Positions 10,077 through 20,749 of a stretch of DNA of 64,000 nt are shown piece after piece. The position numbers and the translations under genes are program-made. Source of the DNA: Alkanindiges hydrocarboniclasticus (GTDB lineage: Bacteria; Pseudomonadota; Gammaproteobacteria; Pseudomonadales; Moraxellaceae); NCBI RefSeq assembly GCF_001982605.1, contig NZ_MLCN01000029.1:62001-126000 (forward strand), written 5' to 3'. How positions within the stretch are numbered: the first letter of the stretch is position 1; every line of letters begins with the position of its first letter. A model generated the notes under the pieces. That model made no database searches. It was not told where the DNA came from and saw nothing but the letters and a program-made list of their open reading frames with translations.

Positions 10077-10877
10077 ACCCTGCTTTTGAAACAAATAAAT
10101 CTGAAAACTGGCGCTGGTTTTAAGCAAATCAGCCTGTTCCAGCTGTTGCCGTTTTTCAGCTTTGGCTTTCCAGGCATAGGGCGTCATCGCAATCAAATGG
10201 CGCAATGCGGTTTGTTCCAGCGTCAGCTCATACGTTAAGACATCCTGCCTGATTAACTGAAAATCTGGCATTAATGTTTCTATAAATTTGTCGGGCTGGT
10301 GCGGATTAACTTGCTCAAACAGTGCAGCGCGCATCTCATATAAATGTCCCGGAGCTGGGGTAGCAATCAACAGGTAGCCATTGGGCTTGAGCACACGGGC
10401 CATTTCATCACGCGGCAAGGGACTAAAAAAACTGGTGACCACATCCAGCGATTCACTGGCTATAGGCAACTTGGCAGCGCTGGCAATTAACCAGGTAATC
10501 TGCGCATAACGCCTGGCTGCAATTTGTACGGCAGTTTTGGCAATATCCACCCCGATAATCCTAGTGGCCACAGCAGGCATGCCACTGGTATAAAATCCTT
10601 CACCGCAACCCATATCCAAAATTGACTGCGCCTGTAGTTCAGCCAGCCAGTTCATTAAGTTATCCTTTAGCGGCTGATAAAAGCCAGCCTGCAAAAATTC
10701 ACGCCGCGCCTGTACTGCCTCTGCTGTATCGCCCGGACTTTTGCTATTTTTATGTTGTACCGGTAATAAATTAACATAGCCCTGCCGCGCCACATCGAAA
10801 CTATGCTGGTTATGGCATACCCAGCGTGTTTTTTCCTGTTGCAAGTCAGTGTGGCACAAGGGGCAAATAATGGTCAT
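10074..10877 (-). CDS. rlmA: 23S rRNA (guanine-N1)-methyltransferase RlmA
   Basis: Methylates one guanine of helix 35 of 23S rRNA (G745 in E. coli) using S-adenosylmethionine. 267 residues. N-terminal zinc finger with C5, C8, C21 and H25 followed by the family-typical SFDVARQGYVNLL; then a Rossmann methyltransferase domain with SAM motif ILDMGCGEGFY. Converges on mrcA. The zinc finger plus class I methyltransferase order separates it from other small methyltransferases. Confidence 0.93.
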   Translation of the reverse strand: MTIICPLCHTDLQQEKTRWVCHNQHSFDVARQGYVNLLPVQHKNSKSPGDTAEAVQARREFLQAGFYQPLKDNLMNWLAELQAQSILDMGCGEGFYTSGMPAVATRIIGVDIAKTAVQIAARRYAQITWLIASAAKLPIASESLDVVTSFFSPLPRDEMARVLKPNGYLLIATPAPGHLYEMRAALFEQVNPHQPDKFIETLMPDFQLIRQDVLTYELTLEQTALRHLIAMTPYAWKAKAEKRQQLEQADLLKTSASFQIYLFQKQG

Positions 10878-10976
10878 GGTAATGGCGCTATCCTGATTAA
10901 AAGCAGCGCTATTGTATGAGGTTTTTATCCATTAGTTAATTTTAGTCGGTCATTTCAACGGCCCGCTTATTAAAGT

Positions 10977-11702
10977 TTATAGCGTTAAGGCTTCAGATAA
11001 CGGGATGACCTGCTCACTGGGGCAACTTAGACTATAGTTAATCTGCTCTACCCACATGGCAATTTGTGCTGATGAAGCACGGGTTTCTGTCAGGGTGGTC
11101 ACCCAGCGCATCTGGCACATGCGCAGCTTGGTGATACTGCTGGCATGCTGGATCTCTTTAATTAAGGCACTGGCCAGCAAGCCACAATATTCACGCAGGC
11201 TGTTCATCATCAGTTGTTTGACGTCATCAAATGTTAAATAATCCGGTGTTGCCTGTAGCATGGCTGCCGTGTGCAGATCAGCGGAAACAATAATATCCTG
11301 TCCGGCAAGGTCTGGCACTTGAGCTGCTGCAATTGCTTGCTTATGCGCGCTTTCAGGCCATGTGTCAACGGCTGGCTGAATGGATACATTGGCAGAAATT
11401 TGCTGCTCATGCGGCTGATCCATGTCGGATTGGCTGACCAGTGCAATAGGCTGAACAAGCGGCGTGGCAATTTGAGAGTCCACTGATACAGCCGATGTAC
11501 CTGCAACAATGAGTTGATGCTCCAGCAAGATTGCCAGATTATCCGCCGTGGCCAGTTGCCGTAACTGCTGCTGGCTTAAATGACTGGTATGGCCATTTTC
11601 AATCATCAGCAGCAAGGCCCGCTGTCTGGAGCTTAATTTTATGGAACGGTTTTCAAGTGCCTGATTTCCCTTAGGCGTACGGTAATATTGAGGCAATGCC
11701 AC
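10977..11702 (-). CDS. Uncharacterised 241-residue protein
   Basis: I do not recognise the family. The protein is soluble, without signal peptide or membrane segment. It has a basic N-terminus (YRTPKGNQALENRSIKLSSRQ), then a region resembling a small winged-helix fold (RALLLMIENG...LSQQQLRQLA, about 26-65), a variable Gln/Ser/Ala-rich middle, and a helical C-terminal part (YLTFDDVKQLMMNSLREYCG onward) containing two cysteines. Single-gene unit between rlmA and the mraY terminator. A regulatory role is possible from the N-terminal half but is only a guess. Confidence 0.7.
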   Translation of the reverse strand: MALPQYYRTPKGNQALENRSIKLSSRQRALLLMIENGHTSHLSQQQLRQLATADNLAILLEHQLIVAGTSAVSVDSQIATPLVQPIALVSQSDMDQPHEQQISANVSIQPAVDTWPESAHKQAIAAAQVPDLAGQDIIVSADLHTAAMLQATPDYLTFDDVKQLMMNSLREYCGLLASALIKEIQHASSITKLRMCQMRWVTTLTETRASSAQIAMWVEQINYSLSCPSEQVIPLSEALTL

Positions 11703-11781
11703 TGTACACTCTCCGCATAATTCAACAGTTTAACCCTGCAAAAATTTTAGGCCGTATTTGTGACAGGCAAATGATAGCCAC

Positions 11782-11806
11782 AAAAAAAGCTGGACTGGCC
11801 AGCTTC
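11782..11806 (-). terminator. Terminator of the dcw/murein operon
   Basis: Read on the minus strand: 7-bp stem AAGCTGG/CCAGCTT with a 5-nt loop, directly followed by seven T (complement of 11782-11788). It lies 24 bp beyond the mraY stop, marking the end of the rsmH-to-mraY transcript. Confidence 0.8.
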
Positions 11807-11829
11807 TATTTGTTTGTTTGGCAAACCGC

Positions 11830-12948
11830 TTAACGCAATTTTAGTGTCATCAAGCCAATCACCACCAGAATAATGGTAATGATCCAGAAGCGAATGACCA
11901 CTTGGGTTTCTTTCCAGCCCTGCTTTTCATAATGATGATGCAGTGGTGCCATTAAAAATACCCGTTTCTGGCGCATGCGCAGCGAGCCAATTTGCAAGAA
12001 AACCGATACGGCTTCCATTACAAATACACCGCCCATGATGGCAAATACAATTTCCTGGCGTACCATCACTGCCAGCGTACCTAGCATTGCCCCCAATGCC
12101 AGCGCGCCCACATCGCCCATAAAGATTTCGGCAGGATGCGCATTAAACCACAGGAACGCCAGCCCAGCGCCCACCATGGCACTACAAATCACCACCAGCT
12201 CACTGGCATAGGCCACATAAGGAATATGCAGATAATCGGCAAAACGCACATCGCCAGATAAGTAGGCAAACACACCCAGTGCCGCCGCCACCATCACTAC
12301 TGGCATAATGGCCAGCCCATCCAGTCCATCAGTCAGGTTAACGGCATTACTGGCGCCATTGATTACCAGATAGGTAAATACAATAAAGGCAATGCCATAA
12401 GGGACAACTGAAAATGGCAGACTCAGGTTTTTGAAAAATGGAATCAGCAGGTCAACCATACCGGCACTATGCACCGGATTGGTTTGCTGGGCGGCAATGG
12501 CATACAGGGCAATACCTGCCCCTAATGAGGCAATCGACGTCCAGAAAAACTTCTTGCGCGCAGGCAGGCCCTTGTTGTCCTTATAGCGAATCTTGATCCA
12601 GTCATCTGCCCAGCCCACTGCACCAAACACCACCATGACGCCCAGCACAATCCAGACATAGGGATTGCGTAAATCTGACCACAGCAGCGTACTGATACCA
12701 ATACTGATCAGGATAAGTACCCCGCCCATGGTCGGCGTACCCATCTTGACGGCATGGTTTTCCGGGGCAAAATTACTAACCGCCTGACCATATTTAAGCG
12801 CACGTAACTTGCGAATCATGTACGGCCCAACCATCAGGCCAATACCCAGTGACGTTAAAACACTTAACAATGCCCGCAGGGTTAAGTATCGAAAAACCTG
12901 AAACCAGCTAAAGTGTACTGCCAGTTGTTCAGATAGCCATAACAGCAT
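11830..12948 (-). CDS. mraY: Phospho-N-acetylmuramoyl-pentapeptide transferase
   Basis: Inner-membrane enzyme making lipid I from UDP-MurNAc-pentapeptide and undecaprenyl phosphate. 372 residues with about ten hydrophobic segments. Visible family motifs: [17 protein letters not shown] (Asp pair), [25 protein letters not shown] and the His-rich [12 protein letters not shown]. Last gene of the murein cluster, 26 bp after murF. Confidence 0.97.
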   Translation of the reverse strand: MLLWLSEQLAVHFSWFQVFRYLTLRALLSVLTSLGIGLMVGPYMIRKLRALKYGQAVSNFAPENHAVKMGTPTMGGVLILISIGISTLLWSDLRNPYVWIVLGVMVVFGAVGWADDWIKIRYKDNKGLPARKKFFWTSIASLGAGIALYAIAAQQTNPVHSAGMVDLLIPFFKNLSLPFSVVPYGIAFIVFTYLVINGASNAVNLTDGLDGLAIMPVVMVAAALGVFAYLSGDVRFADYLHIPYVAYASELVVICSAMVGAGLAFLWFNAHPAEIFMGDVGALALGAMLGTLAVMVRQEIVFAIMGGVFVMEAVSVFLQIGSLRMRQKRVFLMAPLHHHYEKQGWKETQVVIRFWIITIILVVIGLMTLKLR

Positions 12949-12974
12949 TACGCATTCTCCCCTAAATTGGCAGT

Positions 12975-14453
12975 TTAGCCAGCCATTGAGCCAGCAAGCG
13001 GGCCATCTATCAAATCGGCAATCAGGCTTTCCATTTTGGTATAGCGTGAGCCTTTGAATAATAAACTGGCATCAGGCATTTCTGCCTGTGCCAGAAATTG
13101 ACGCAGATGTGCTAGTAATTCGGATTTTTCAGTAAATGCCTGTGCCTGAATCTGGGATGTTTGCAACTGTAGGCCAGCAATGGTCTGTGCTGCAAACTCA
13201 CCCACGGCAAACACCGCGTCCAGTTCCAGTCTGGCCAGATCCTGCCCTAGTGCAAAATGTTCATCAGCAGCGGCATCACCCAGCTCGCCAATATCACCCA
13301 GTACCAGTATCTTGTTGCCAGCTTGTGCAGCCAGTACCTGTGCGGCAGCACGCATGGAATGCGGATTGGCATTGTAAGTGTCATCAATAATGAGCCAATT
13401 GCCATGCTGCTTGAAGGTTAAGCGCCCTTGTGCACCCACTGCCGACTCCAGACCTTGGGCAATTTGTAGTAAAGGTATATCAATCGCCAAGGCAAAGCTG
13501 GCCGCAGCCAGTGCATTTTCAATATTATGTTGTCCGGCAAAAGGCAATGAAATGGCTATCCGGCCCTGCGGCGTTACCAACTCAAAACGGCTGCTATTGG
13601 CCTGTAATTCAATATGCTCGGCAAAGACATCACCGCCCGTACCAAATGAAATGGTTTTATGACGACTGGCGGCCTGCTGCACCACATCACTAAAATCACC
13701 CTGCGCAGGGACGATGGCAATGCCTGCTTCATCCAGATGATTAAAAATTTCTGACTTGGCGCGGGCAATACCCAGACGGCCACCAAATTCGCCCATATGT
13801 GCCGTACCAATATTCAGCACTCCGGCAACCTGTGGCTTGACCAGATTTGAGGTGTAATCAATTTCACCCACATGGTTGGCACCCAGTTCCATCACGGCAT
13901 AGCGGTGTTCCGGCAATAGCTCCAGCAACATCATGGGGACGCCAAGGTCATTGTTTAAATTGCCACGGGTCACCAGCGCAGGCGCGCCAATCCGTAAAAT
14001 ACTGCCCAGCATTTCCTTGACGGTGGTTTTACCACTACTGCCCGTAAGAGCTAAAACCGTTAAATCCGGACACTGCTGGCGACGATAGCCACCCAAGTGG
14101 CCCAGTGCCAGACGCGTATCCGCTACCAGCAGTTGTGGCACAGCCAACTGTTCGATAAGACGGGAAACAATCACAGCCGTTGCGCCACTGGCAACAGCGT
14201 CAGCCACAAAATTATGGCCATCAAACCGCTCGCCAACCAGTGCCAAAAAAACACCACTAGGCTGAATGCGACGGTTATCGGTCACAATCTGCTTAAACTG
14301 TTGTGGCGACCCAGCTTGCAGGTTGTGCCACTGCCCTTGTGTTGCCAGTTGTAATTGCTTACTGCTCCACGAATCAGGCACAGCAGAAGATGGCATTTGA
14401 GAAGATGACTCTTGAAAAGAAGCGCTATGTTGAAAAGAATCGGACTGACCCAT
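12975..14453 (-). CDS. murF: UDP-N-acetylmuramoyl-tripeptide--D-alanyl-D-alanine ligase
   Basis: Adds D-Ala-D-Ala to UDP-MurNAc-tripeptide with ATP. 492 residues, slightly longer than usual because of a Ser/Gln-rich N-terminal extension of about 30 residues before the conserved part (a start at M20 is also possible). ATP-binding [15 protein letters not shown], central [11 protein letters not shown] and the [11 protein letters not shown] motif are clear. It lies between murE (41-bp gap) and mraY. Confidence 0.96.
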   Translation of the reverse strand: MGQSDSFQHSASFQESSSQMPSSAVPDSWSSKQLQLATQGQWHNLQAGSPQQFKQIVTDNRRIQPSGVFLALVGERFDGHNFVADAVASGATAVIVSRLIEQLAVPQLLVADTRLALGHLGGYRRQQCPDLTVLALTGSSGKTTVKEMLGSILRIGAPALVTRGNLNNDLGVPMMLLELLPEHRYAVMELGANHVGEIDYTSNLVKPQVAGVLNIGTAHMGEFGGRLGIARAKSEIFNHLDEAGIAIVPAQGDFSDVVQQAASRHKTISFGTGGDVFAEHIELQANSSRFELVTPQGRIAISLPFAGQHNIENALAAASFALAIDIPLLQIAQGLESAVGAQGRLTFKQHGNWLIIDDTYNANPHSMRAAAQVLAAQAGNKILVLGDIGELGDAAADEHFALGQDLARLELDAVFAVGEFAAQTIAGLQLQTSQIQAQAFTEKSELLAHLRQFLAQAEMPDASLLFKGSRYTKMESLIADLIDGPLAGSMAG

Positions 14454-14494
14454 GATTTACTCGATATGCCCAATATGCATAAAAAAACCAGCAG

Positions 14495-16018
14495 CTACGC
14501 CGGGTAACCGGATGGCGGTGTGCCATTTAAGCCTAATGCGGCCCTTAATTCCACCACGTCATCAAACCAGTGGCGTACCCCATCAATTTCCTGATAGTTT
14601 TCATGGCCCTTGCCTGCAATCACTACAATATCATGTGGCCTGGCCTGTGCCACTGCCTGACGAATGGCAAGACGGCGATCTGCTTCAACCTGTAGTTTGC
14701 GGTGCTGCTGTTCGGTTACACCAGTCAGCATGTCATCCAGAATCTGTGCAACAGCCTCGGTACGCGGGTTATCTGCGGTTAACAGCACCTTGTCAGCCAA
14801 CTCAAGCGCAGCCTGTGTCATTAACGGACGCTTGCCGCGGTCACGGTCACCACCACAACCAAACACGGCCCAGAGCTGGCCCTCACCGGCCACATGATGC
14901 TTGAGACTACCCAGCACTTGCGTCAAGGCATCGGGTGTATGCGCATAATCCACCACAAACAACCGGTCATGGTCATTAACCACCTGCATGCGCCCCGGCG
15001 CACCCTGTAGCAATGGAACAAACTGCTGAATTTGTGCAAGGCTTAAACCCAATGCCAGCGCGCCAGCCACTGCCGCCAGTAAATTAGCCACATTAAAATG
15101 GCCCAGTAACGGACTATGCAGGCTGCATTGCCCCTGCGGAGTTTTTAAAGCCACCATTGCGCCTGCCAGCGAATACTGCACTTGCTGGACATAAAAATCG
15201 GCACTGGAATCTTTTAGGGAATATGTCCAGAGGACTGCACCTTGTCCTGAGCCATGGCCGGCCTGCTCTGCACTGGCTTGCATGATGGCTGAAGCAGGAT
15301 CATCGGCATTTAAAATAATGTGTTTTAGGGAAGGAAACGCAAACAATCTGGCCTTGGCAGCGGCATAGTGTTCCAGCGTGCCATGGTAGTCCAGATGATC
15401 ACGGGTTAAATTGGTAAAAATGGCCACCTCAACCGGTGTTCCGGCCAAACGTCCCTGATCCAGCCCATGTGAACTGGCCTCAAGGCAGGCATACAAGGCC
15501 CCTTGCTGGCCAAACTGGTGTAATTGCTGTTGCAGGTGGATGGCATCCACGGTGGTGTGGGTCGATGGCTCAATATTCGGTAAAATGCCATTGCCCGTGG
15601 TGCCCATGACAGCACTTGCAAATTCAGCCTGATGTAACAGCTCTGCCAGCAGGCGGGTTACCGTGGTTTTGCCATTAGTGCCCGTTACCGCAGCAATCCG
15701 GGGTAAATGCACGGCCTGTTGCTGTTGTAGCCAGCGTTGGGCCAGCACACCAATCCACTGGCGTAAATCTTCAATCAAAAATACCGGCTGAGTTTCAAAC
15801 TGGCTTACAGCCACTTCACTAAAAACAGCTATGGCCCCCTGATCCAGCGCCGATTGAATAAACTCGGCCATGCGCGCGGCCTGTGTGGTGCCATGCAAGG
15901 CAAAAAACACATCACCCGGCTGAACACTACGGCTATCCAGCACCAGTTTGTTTAGCGGCTGGACAGGCCATGCATCATTGGCGTGCTCTGGCCATAGCTG
16001 AAATAAGGTATTTGACAT
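14495..16018 (-). CDS. murE: UDP-N-acetylmuramoyl-tripeptide synthetase (meso-DAP adding)
   Basis: Adds meso-diaminopimelate to UDP-MurNAc-dipeptide. The open frame reaches 16078 but would overlap ftsI by about 50 bp; the ATG at 16018 has a GAGG site and lies 7 nt after the ftsI stop, so it is chosen (about 507 residues). P-loop AVTGTNGKTTVTRLL, and the specificity motif DNPRTE, whose Asn-Pro-Arg is the signature of DAP-adding rather than lysine-adding enzymes. This implies DAP-type peptidoglycan. Confidence 0.96.
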   Translation of the reverse strand: MSNTLFQLWPEHANDAWPVQPLNKLVLDSRSVQPGDVFFALHGTTQAARMAEFIQSALDQGAIAVFSEVAVSQFETQPVFLIEDLRQWIGVLAQRWLQQQQAVHLPRIAAVTGTNGKTTVTRLLAELLHQAEFASAVMGTTGNGILPNIEPSTHTTVDAIHLQQQLHQFGQQGALYACLEASSHGLDQGRLAGTPVEVAIFTNLTRDHLDYHGTLEHYAAAKARLFAFPSLKHIILNADDPASAIMQASAEQAGHGSGQGAVLWTYSLKDSSADFYVQQVQYSLAGAMVALKTPQGQCSLHSPLLGHFNVANLLAAVAGALALGLSLAQIQQFVPLLQGAPGRMQVVNDHDRLFVVDYAHTPDALTQVLGSLKHHVAGEGQLWAVFGCGGDRDRGKRPLMTQAALELADKVLLTADNPRTEAVAQILDDMLTGVTEQQHRKLQVEADRRLAIRQAVAQARPHDIVVIAGKGHENYQEIDGVRHWFDDVVELRAALGLNGTPPSGYPA

Positions 16019-16025
16019 GCTGGCC

Positions 16026-17858
16026 TCAAGCTGCAGGGGTTGATTTTGGCAAGTCCAGTGGTTTGTCCAGTGGTACATTGAGCAAGCGCAAGGTTTCCTG
16101 CATCACTTTGCTAAAAACCGGGGCAGCAGCCAGGCCACCATATTTACTGACCGGATTTTCCACCACCACCACCATGGCAATGCGCGGATTACTTACCGGG
16201 GCAATCCCGGCAAATAAGGCACGATATTCTGTGGTGGAATAGCGGCCATTAACCAGCTTGCGCGCTGTACCAGTTTTACCCGCTACCCGGTAACCTGGAA
16301 TAGCAGCGCGTGTGGCAGTACCACCCGGCTCAACCACCCCTTCCATCATGCCAAGTACTTCCTGAGCAATTTTAGGGTCTATCAGCTGTTCACCCGCAGG
16401 CACTTTATCCAGCTTTTTAAGGCTCAAGGGATGCGAAACCCCACTATTGCCCAAGGTGGCATAGGCCTGCGCAACCTGTAATGCAGTGGCATTCAGGCTA
16501 TAGCCATACGACATGGTGGCCACTTCAGACACATTCCATAATCTGGAAGGCAAAATCAGGCCGGCTGCTTCACCGGGGAAATGCACTGCGGTACGCTGGC
16601 CATAACCCAGCCGCTTAAAGAAAGTAGGCATGGTGCTATAAGGTAACGACAAGGCAATTTTTGCAGTGCCCACGTTGGATGATTTAACGATAATGCCGCG
16701 CATGTCCAGCACGCCATAATTGTGCGTGTCACTAATCCGGTGATTGCCAATCATCATGCTGCCCGGATTGGTATTGACAATATCGTTGACCTGCCATTTA
16801 CCAGATTCCAGTGCCGCCATCATGGAAATCGGTTTCATGGTAGAACCCGGCTCAAACATGTCAATGGCCGCGCGGTTTCGCATGGCATCCTTGTTATTTA
16901 AGCCGTTGGGATCATTGGGATTAAACGATGGCCAACTGGTCATTGCCAGAATTTCACCGGTCTTGACATCTACCGCTACTGCCGTGGCAGAGCGCGCATT
17001 CTGGGCAATCCCGGCAGCAGTAAGTTCACGGTATAAAATATACTGCAACCGCGAATCAATACTGAGCGTCATGTTCTTGCCGGGTGTTTCGGGCTTAACC
17101 AGCTCGACATCCTTAATCCGGTTACCCCGGCGGTCACGCATCACCCGCATCTTGCCATCTTCACCAGTCAGCAGCTTGTTCCATGCCATTTCCAGCCCTT
17201 CAATACCACGGCCATTACGGTTGGTGAGGCCAATAATCTGGGCATTGGGCTGGGCTTGCGGATAATAGCGCTTAAAATCATTTTCCGGATAAACCGACTG
17301 GAACTTACGGCTTAAAATCACCTTTGCAGTGGGTGGTGGTAACTGGCGCTTTAAAATAATATAACGTGACGTTTTGCGGCGGTTAACCAGCTGGATCAGC
17401 TTTTCGCGGTCTTCCCCAATGGCATCAGCCAGCGCATTTAAATCAAAATTAGTCTTGGCCAGTTGCCGCTTAAGCCGCGCACTGGTCGGGTTTTCCCTGA
17501 GCTTTTGCTCAATTTCCCGATGCTCTGCCATGGCCTCAAAGTATTCCTTGGGGTCCATCCACAGGTTGACCATGGGCGTACTGATTGCCAGTGGCACCCC
17601 ATTACGGTCGCTAATCACACCACGTGTGGCCTTAAGCGTATCGGTGCGCAATATCATGGCATCGGCTTTTTGCTGCAAAAACTGGTGATCCAGTACTTGC
17701 ACATAAAAGGCCCGTGCCACCAGAATCACAAAAAATGCAGCAACACAGCCCCACAGGATTTTAAAGCGCCACAAATCAACCGCAAGGCTGGGCTTTTGTG
17801 TCACAGAACGCTGTTTTGTCCGTTTTTTTTGGTCGCCAGCAAGAATATTTTTTTTCAT
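16026..17858 (-). CDS. ftsI: Septal peptidoglycan transpeptidase FtsI (PBP3)
   Basis: Class B PBP that crosslinks septal peptidoglycan together with FtsW. 610 residues: basic cytoplasmic tail, one membrane helix (about 35-53), pedestal domain with RGVISDRNGVPLA, then transpeptidase domain with SxxK at S339-K342 (PGSTMKP), SSN at 393-395 and KTG at 528-530. Located between ftsL (17-bp gap) and murE, as in most gammaproteobacteria. Confidence 0.97.
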   Translation of the reverse strand: MKKNILAGDQKKRTKQRSVTQKPSLAVDLWRFKILWGCVAAFFVILVARAFYVQVLDHQFLQQKADAMILRTDTLKATRGVISDRNGVPLAISTPMVNLWMDPKEYFEAMAEHREIEQKLRENPTSARLKRQLAKTNFDLNALADAIGEDREKLIQLVNRRKTSRYIILKRQLPPPTAKVILSRKFQSVYPENDFKRYYPQAQPNAQIIGLTNRNGRGIEGLEMAWNKLLTGEDGKMRVMRDRRGNRIKDVELVKPETPGKNMTLSIDSRLQYILYRELTAAGIAQNARSATAVAVDVKTGEILAMTSWPSFNPNDPNGLNNKDAMRNRAAIDMFEPGSTMKPISMMAALESGKWQVNDIVNTNPGSMMIGNHRISDTHNYGVLDMRGIIVKSSNVGTAKIALSLPYSTMPTFFKRLGYGQRTAVHFPGEAAGLILPSRLWNVSEVATMSYGYSLNATALQVAQAYATLGNSGVSHPLSLKKLDKVPAGEQLIDPKIAQEVLGMMEGVVEPGGTATRAAIPGYRVAGKTGTARKLVNGRYSTTEYRALFAGIAPVSNPRIAMVVVVENPVSKYGGLAAAPVFSKVMQETLRLLNVPLDKPLDLPKSTPAA

Positions 17859-17875
17859 TGATGCAATAAGCCTGC

Positions 17876-18184
17876 TTACAACGTCGGTGTGGTCAAAACC
17901 ACGGTTTGAGAAGGCGGCGGTGAGTACATGCGCAGGGTCATCACCGCGCGACTGCCAATTTGTGCCGTAGCCCCAAAGGTTTGCTGCTCAATCAGTAAGC
18001 GGCTCCACTCAACATCCAGATTTTCGCGTGCCTTGCGCACTTCCTGCAAGTCCCGGAATTCCTGCCGGTACATAAATACCTGCTGAACCACAGCCAGAGC
18101 ACTACCAACAATAAGCAGCACCAATAATATGGGCAAAACCCATGTTTTTAAGGCAGGGGAATGTAATACTGATCTGATGGCCAT
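17876..18184 (-). CDS. ftsL: Cell division protein FtsL
   Basis: Small bitopic divisome protein. 102 residues: short cytoplasmic tail, one membrane helix at about 16-36, then a periplasmic coiled coil with the RKARENLDVEWSRLLIEQ stretch typical of FtsL. Its start shares one base with the rsmH stop (TAATG). Identification rests on length, topology and position between rsmH and ftsI, because sequence conservation in this family is low. Confidence 0.92.
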   Translation of the reverse strand: MAIRSVLHSPALKTWVLPILLVLLIVGSALAVVQQVFMYRQEFRDLQEVRKARENLDVEWSRLLIEQQTFGATAQIGSRAVMTLRMYSPPPSQTVVLTTPTL

Positions 18185-19098
18185 TAGGCATGCTCCAGAC
18201 GCTCAGCCACACGTAGCCAGGCACTACGCGCGCGCGGATTCTCACTCACTTCTTCCGGGCTTGGCGCAATACGTGCCACTTTTTTTAAGGTGCGTGGATC
18301 TGCTTCTGATTGTGGCAACCAGCCCTGTTGTTCCGGCAAGGTGGATTGCTGCTGAATAAACTGCTTGACCAAGCGGTCTTCCAGTGAATGAAAACTAATC
18401 ACAGCCAGTCTTCCCTGTGGCTTTAAGGCCTGTACAGCCTGTGGTAAAAAGTGGGTTAAATCATCAAGCTCATGATTAATCGCAATACGGATGGCCTGAA
18501 AACTGCGCGTGGCCGGATGCTTGTGCTTTTCCCACTTGGGGTGTGCTTCCTTGACAATTTGTGCCAGTTGACCCGTGGTTTCAATCAGGCCTGCCTGTTT
18601 AACGGCTCTGGCAATGCGGCGGCTATACCGCTCCTCGCCATATTGAAATAATACATTGGCCAAGTCTTCTTCTTCAATATCCTGTAGCCACTGGCTGGCA
18701 GTTAGCCCCTTACTGTTGTCCATGCGCATGTCCAGCGGGCCATCCTGCATAAAGCTAAAGCCACGCCCGGCCTGATCCAGTTGCGGTGAAGACACCCCCA
18801 GATCGGCCATGACACCATCGACCAAACCAGTATTTAGCTGTTCCAGTTGCTCGGCTAGATCGGCAAAACTGGCATGCACCATGGTTAGCCGCGAATCCTG
18901 CCCCACCATGGCTGCACCGACGGCCTGTGCCTGTGGGTCTTTATCAAATGCAATGACCCGGCTGTTGGCACTCAGGCGTTTTAACAGGGCCTGCGTATGA
19001 CCGCCACGCCCAAAGGTGGCATCAATGTAGATTCCTTCTGTGCGTCCAGCCAGTAACGCATCAATCGTTTCATTTAATAGCACAGAAATATGGGACAT
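18184..19098 (-). CDS. rsmH: 16S rRNA (cytosine-N4)-methyltransferase RsmH
   Basis: Methylates N4 of C1402 in 16S rRNA (formerly MraW). The frame is open to 19146, but the family begins at the MSHISVLLNE motif, so the ATG at 19098 is chosen (about 304 residues); the upstream ribosome site is weak. SAM-binding YIDATFGRGGHT, then DLGVSSPQLD and GFSFMQDGPLDMRMD, and the RLAVISFHSLEDR motif. First gene of the murein cluster; the usual mraZ is not present upstream, where the sulfate-binding protein gene lies instead. Confidence 0.96.
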   Translation of the reverse strand: MSHISVLLNETIDALLAGRTEGIYIDATFGRGGHTQALLKRLSANSRVIAFDKDPQAQAVGAAMVGQDSRLTMVHASFADLAEQLEQLNTGLVDGVMADLGVSSPQLDQAGRGFSFMQDGPLDMRMDNSKGLTASQWLQDIEEEDLANVLFQYGEERYSRRIARAVKQAGLIETTGQLAQIVKEAHPKWEKHKHPATRSFQAIRIAINHELDDLTHFLPQAVQALKPQGRLAVISFHSLEDRLVKQFIQQQSTLPEQQGWLPQSEADPRTLKKVARIAPSPEEVSENPRARSAWLRVAERLEHA

Positions 19099-19535
19099 AC
19101 CGCAACACTTGTAAAGAAGAAGACCTGCAAGGGGCGACATTATCATGTTGTTGCACGGCTGCGCAAAGCAACTTTTTGTAGCAGGTCACATTTATTAGAA
19201 TTATTTAAGTTTCTGATTCAAAGTTTAGTTTTCTGGTTATCCCCAAGTCTATTAATTCTACTAAGACCCTATTATGGCCTCACCACACTGCCGGTTTATT
19301 CAATACTGACTTCATCCAATAAACCGGCAGCATAGGAGCTGGTAAAACAATGCGTGGCAAGGGCTTTATACCTTTTCTCAGCATCGTTCATATCTGATAG
19401 TGACCTGAAGCAGCACTTCACCGTATTCGCCAATAACCACTATTTCTTGCAGCACAACTGGGCACTGCTTCGCTTTATCGCGCCCACTTACAGCATAGCT
19501 GCTCACCTTGCGGCGCGGCGAAGCAATGCTTCGCT
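19099..19535 (+). repeat. 437-bp gap upstream of rsmH with hairpin and direct repeats
   Basis: No gene found. A perfect 13-bp inverted repeat (CTGCCGGTTTATT, 19288-19300 with 19318-19330) surrounds a 17-nt loop. The 19-mer TGCTTCGCTTTATCGCGCC occurs at 19466-19484 and again at 19527-19545, where it overlaps the last codons and stop of sbp. At 19518-19534 the sequence GCGAAGCA-A-TGCTTCGC is a palindrome inside GGCGCG...CGCGCC, forming a strong hairpin over the sbp stop. The rsmH promoter must lie here, but I could not identify it with confidence. Confidence 0.7.
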
Positions 19536-20555
19536 TTATCGCGCCTCATAAATCTGGTCAAAAATGGCACCATTCACAAAATGGGTTTGCTGCGCCTTAG
19601 GCCAGCCTCCAAACACATCACCAATGGTAAACAGCTTAATGGTAGGAAATTGCACAGCATACTTGGCCTGTACCTTTTTATCGCGTGGCCTGAAAAAATG
19701 CTGTGCGGCCAGTTCCTGTCCGACTGGCGAATATAGATAATTCAAATAGCCCTTGGCCAAATTACGGTTACCATCCTTATCAACATTTTTATCGACAATG
19801 GCCACTGACGGCTCAGCCAGAATGGAAACCGAAGGATAAACAATATCAAACTTGTCCTTGCCTAGTCCCTTGGTAGCCAGCAATGCCTCGTTTTCCCATG
19901 ACAACAGCACATCGCCAATGCCACGTTCGGCAAATGTGGTAAGCGAGCCGCGCGAGCCTGAATCCAGCACCTTGACATTGTGGTATAACTGCTTAACCAG
20001 CTCACGCGCCTTGGTGTCATTGCCACCGGGCTGTTTAAGTGCATAACCCCATGCGGCCAGATAAATCCAGCGCGGGGCGCCACCGGTTTTTGGATTGGGG
20101 GTAATAATTTCTACACCGCCTTTGGTTAAATCATTCCAGTCCCTAATGTTTTTGGGATTGCCTTTGCGCACCAGAAAAACCACGGTTGAGGTATAAGGTG
20201 CCGAATTGCTGGGAAACTCTTTTTGCCAGTTTTTATCAATCAGTCCGGCAGCACTGATTTCATCAATATCATTGGCCAGTGCCAGCGTGACTACATCGGC
20301 CTGCAAGCCATCAATGACTGCCCGGGCCTGTTTGCCAGAACCGCCATGGGATTGCTGAAACGTTACCTCCTGACCCGTGTGTTTTTTCCAGAAACTTGCA
20401 AATGACTGGTTATAGTCCTGATAAAATTCACGGGTTGGGTCATACGACACATTCAAAAATTTATGGGCTGAATGCGTGTCGGCATACACACTGGATGCCA
20501 AAAGACTGCCAGCCAGAAATAATAGCCCTGCTGCTTTTATTGCCCGGTTTTTCAT
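19536..20555 (-). CDS. sbp: Periplasmic sulfate-binding protein
   Basis: Captures sulfate (or thiosulfate) for an ABC importer. 339 residues with a Sec signal peptide ending near SVYADTHS. Family motifs: [63 protein letters not shown] and [11 protein letters not shown]. The cysTWA permease genes are not adjacent, so this is a detached copy. The C-terminus ends where a local direct repeat and hairpin begin, but the length is normal. Confidence 0.94.
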   Translation of the reverse strand: MKNRAIKAAGLLFLAGSLLASSVYADTHSAHKFLNVSYDPTREFYQDYNQSFASFWKKHTGQEVTFQQSHGGSGKQARAVIDGLQADVVTLALANDIDEISAAGLIDKNWQKEFPSNSAPYTSTVVFLVRKGNPKNIRDWNDLTKGGVEIITPNPKTGGAPRWIYLAAWGYALKQPGGNDTKARELVKQLYHNVKVLDSGSRGSLTTFAERGIGDVLLSWENEALLATKGLGKDKFDIVYPSVSILAEPSVAIVDKNVDKDGNRNLAKGYLNYLYSPVGQELAAQHFFRPRDKKVQAKYAVQFPTIKLFTIGDVFGGWPKAQQTHFVNGAIFDQIYEAR

Positions 20556-20709
20556 TCATTATGGCCTTGTTTGTCTGTTCTGCTGGCAAGCGTAATTAAA
20601 AAATTCAACTTAAAAAAATAATTAAAATTTCATTTCTTATCTGTTTTTTTGCTATACGCATGAGCGTCTCCCTTGCTGCGAATAGCGAACGTGGCTGTAA
20701 ATTTTCCGC

Positions 20710-20715
20710 TATAAT
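20710..20715 (+). promoter_or_regulatory. Likely -10 box of gltX
   Basis: A perfect TATAAT lies 35 bp before the gltX start. No good -35 is seen at 17 bp (GAACGT). The predicted leader would be about 28 nt, and no clear Shine-Dalgarno precedes the gltX ATG. Confidence 0.5.
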
Positions 20716-20749
20716 CCCTGCAATTTAGAAATTTTGCCTGCCCAGACCT

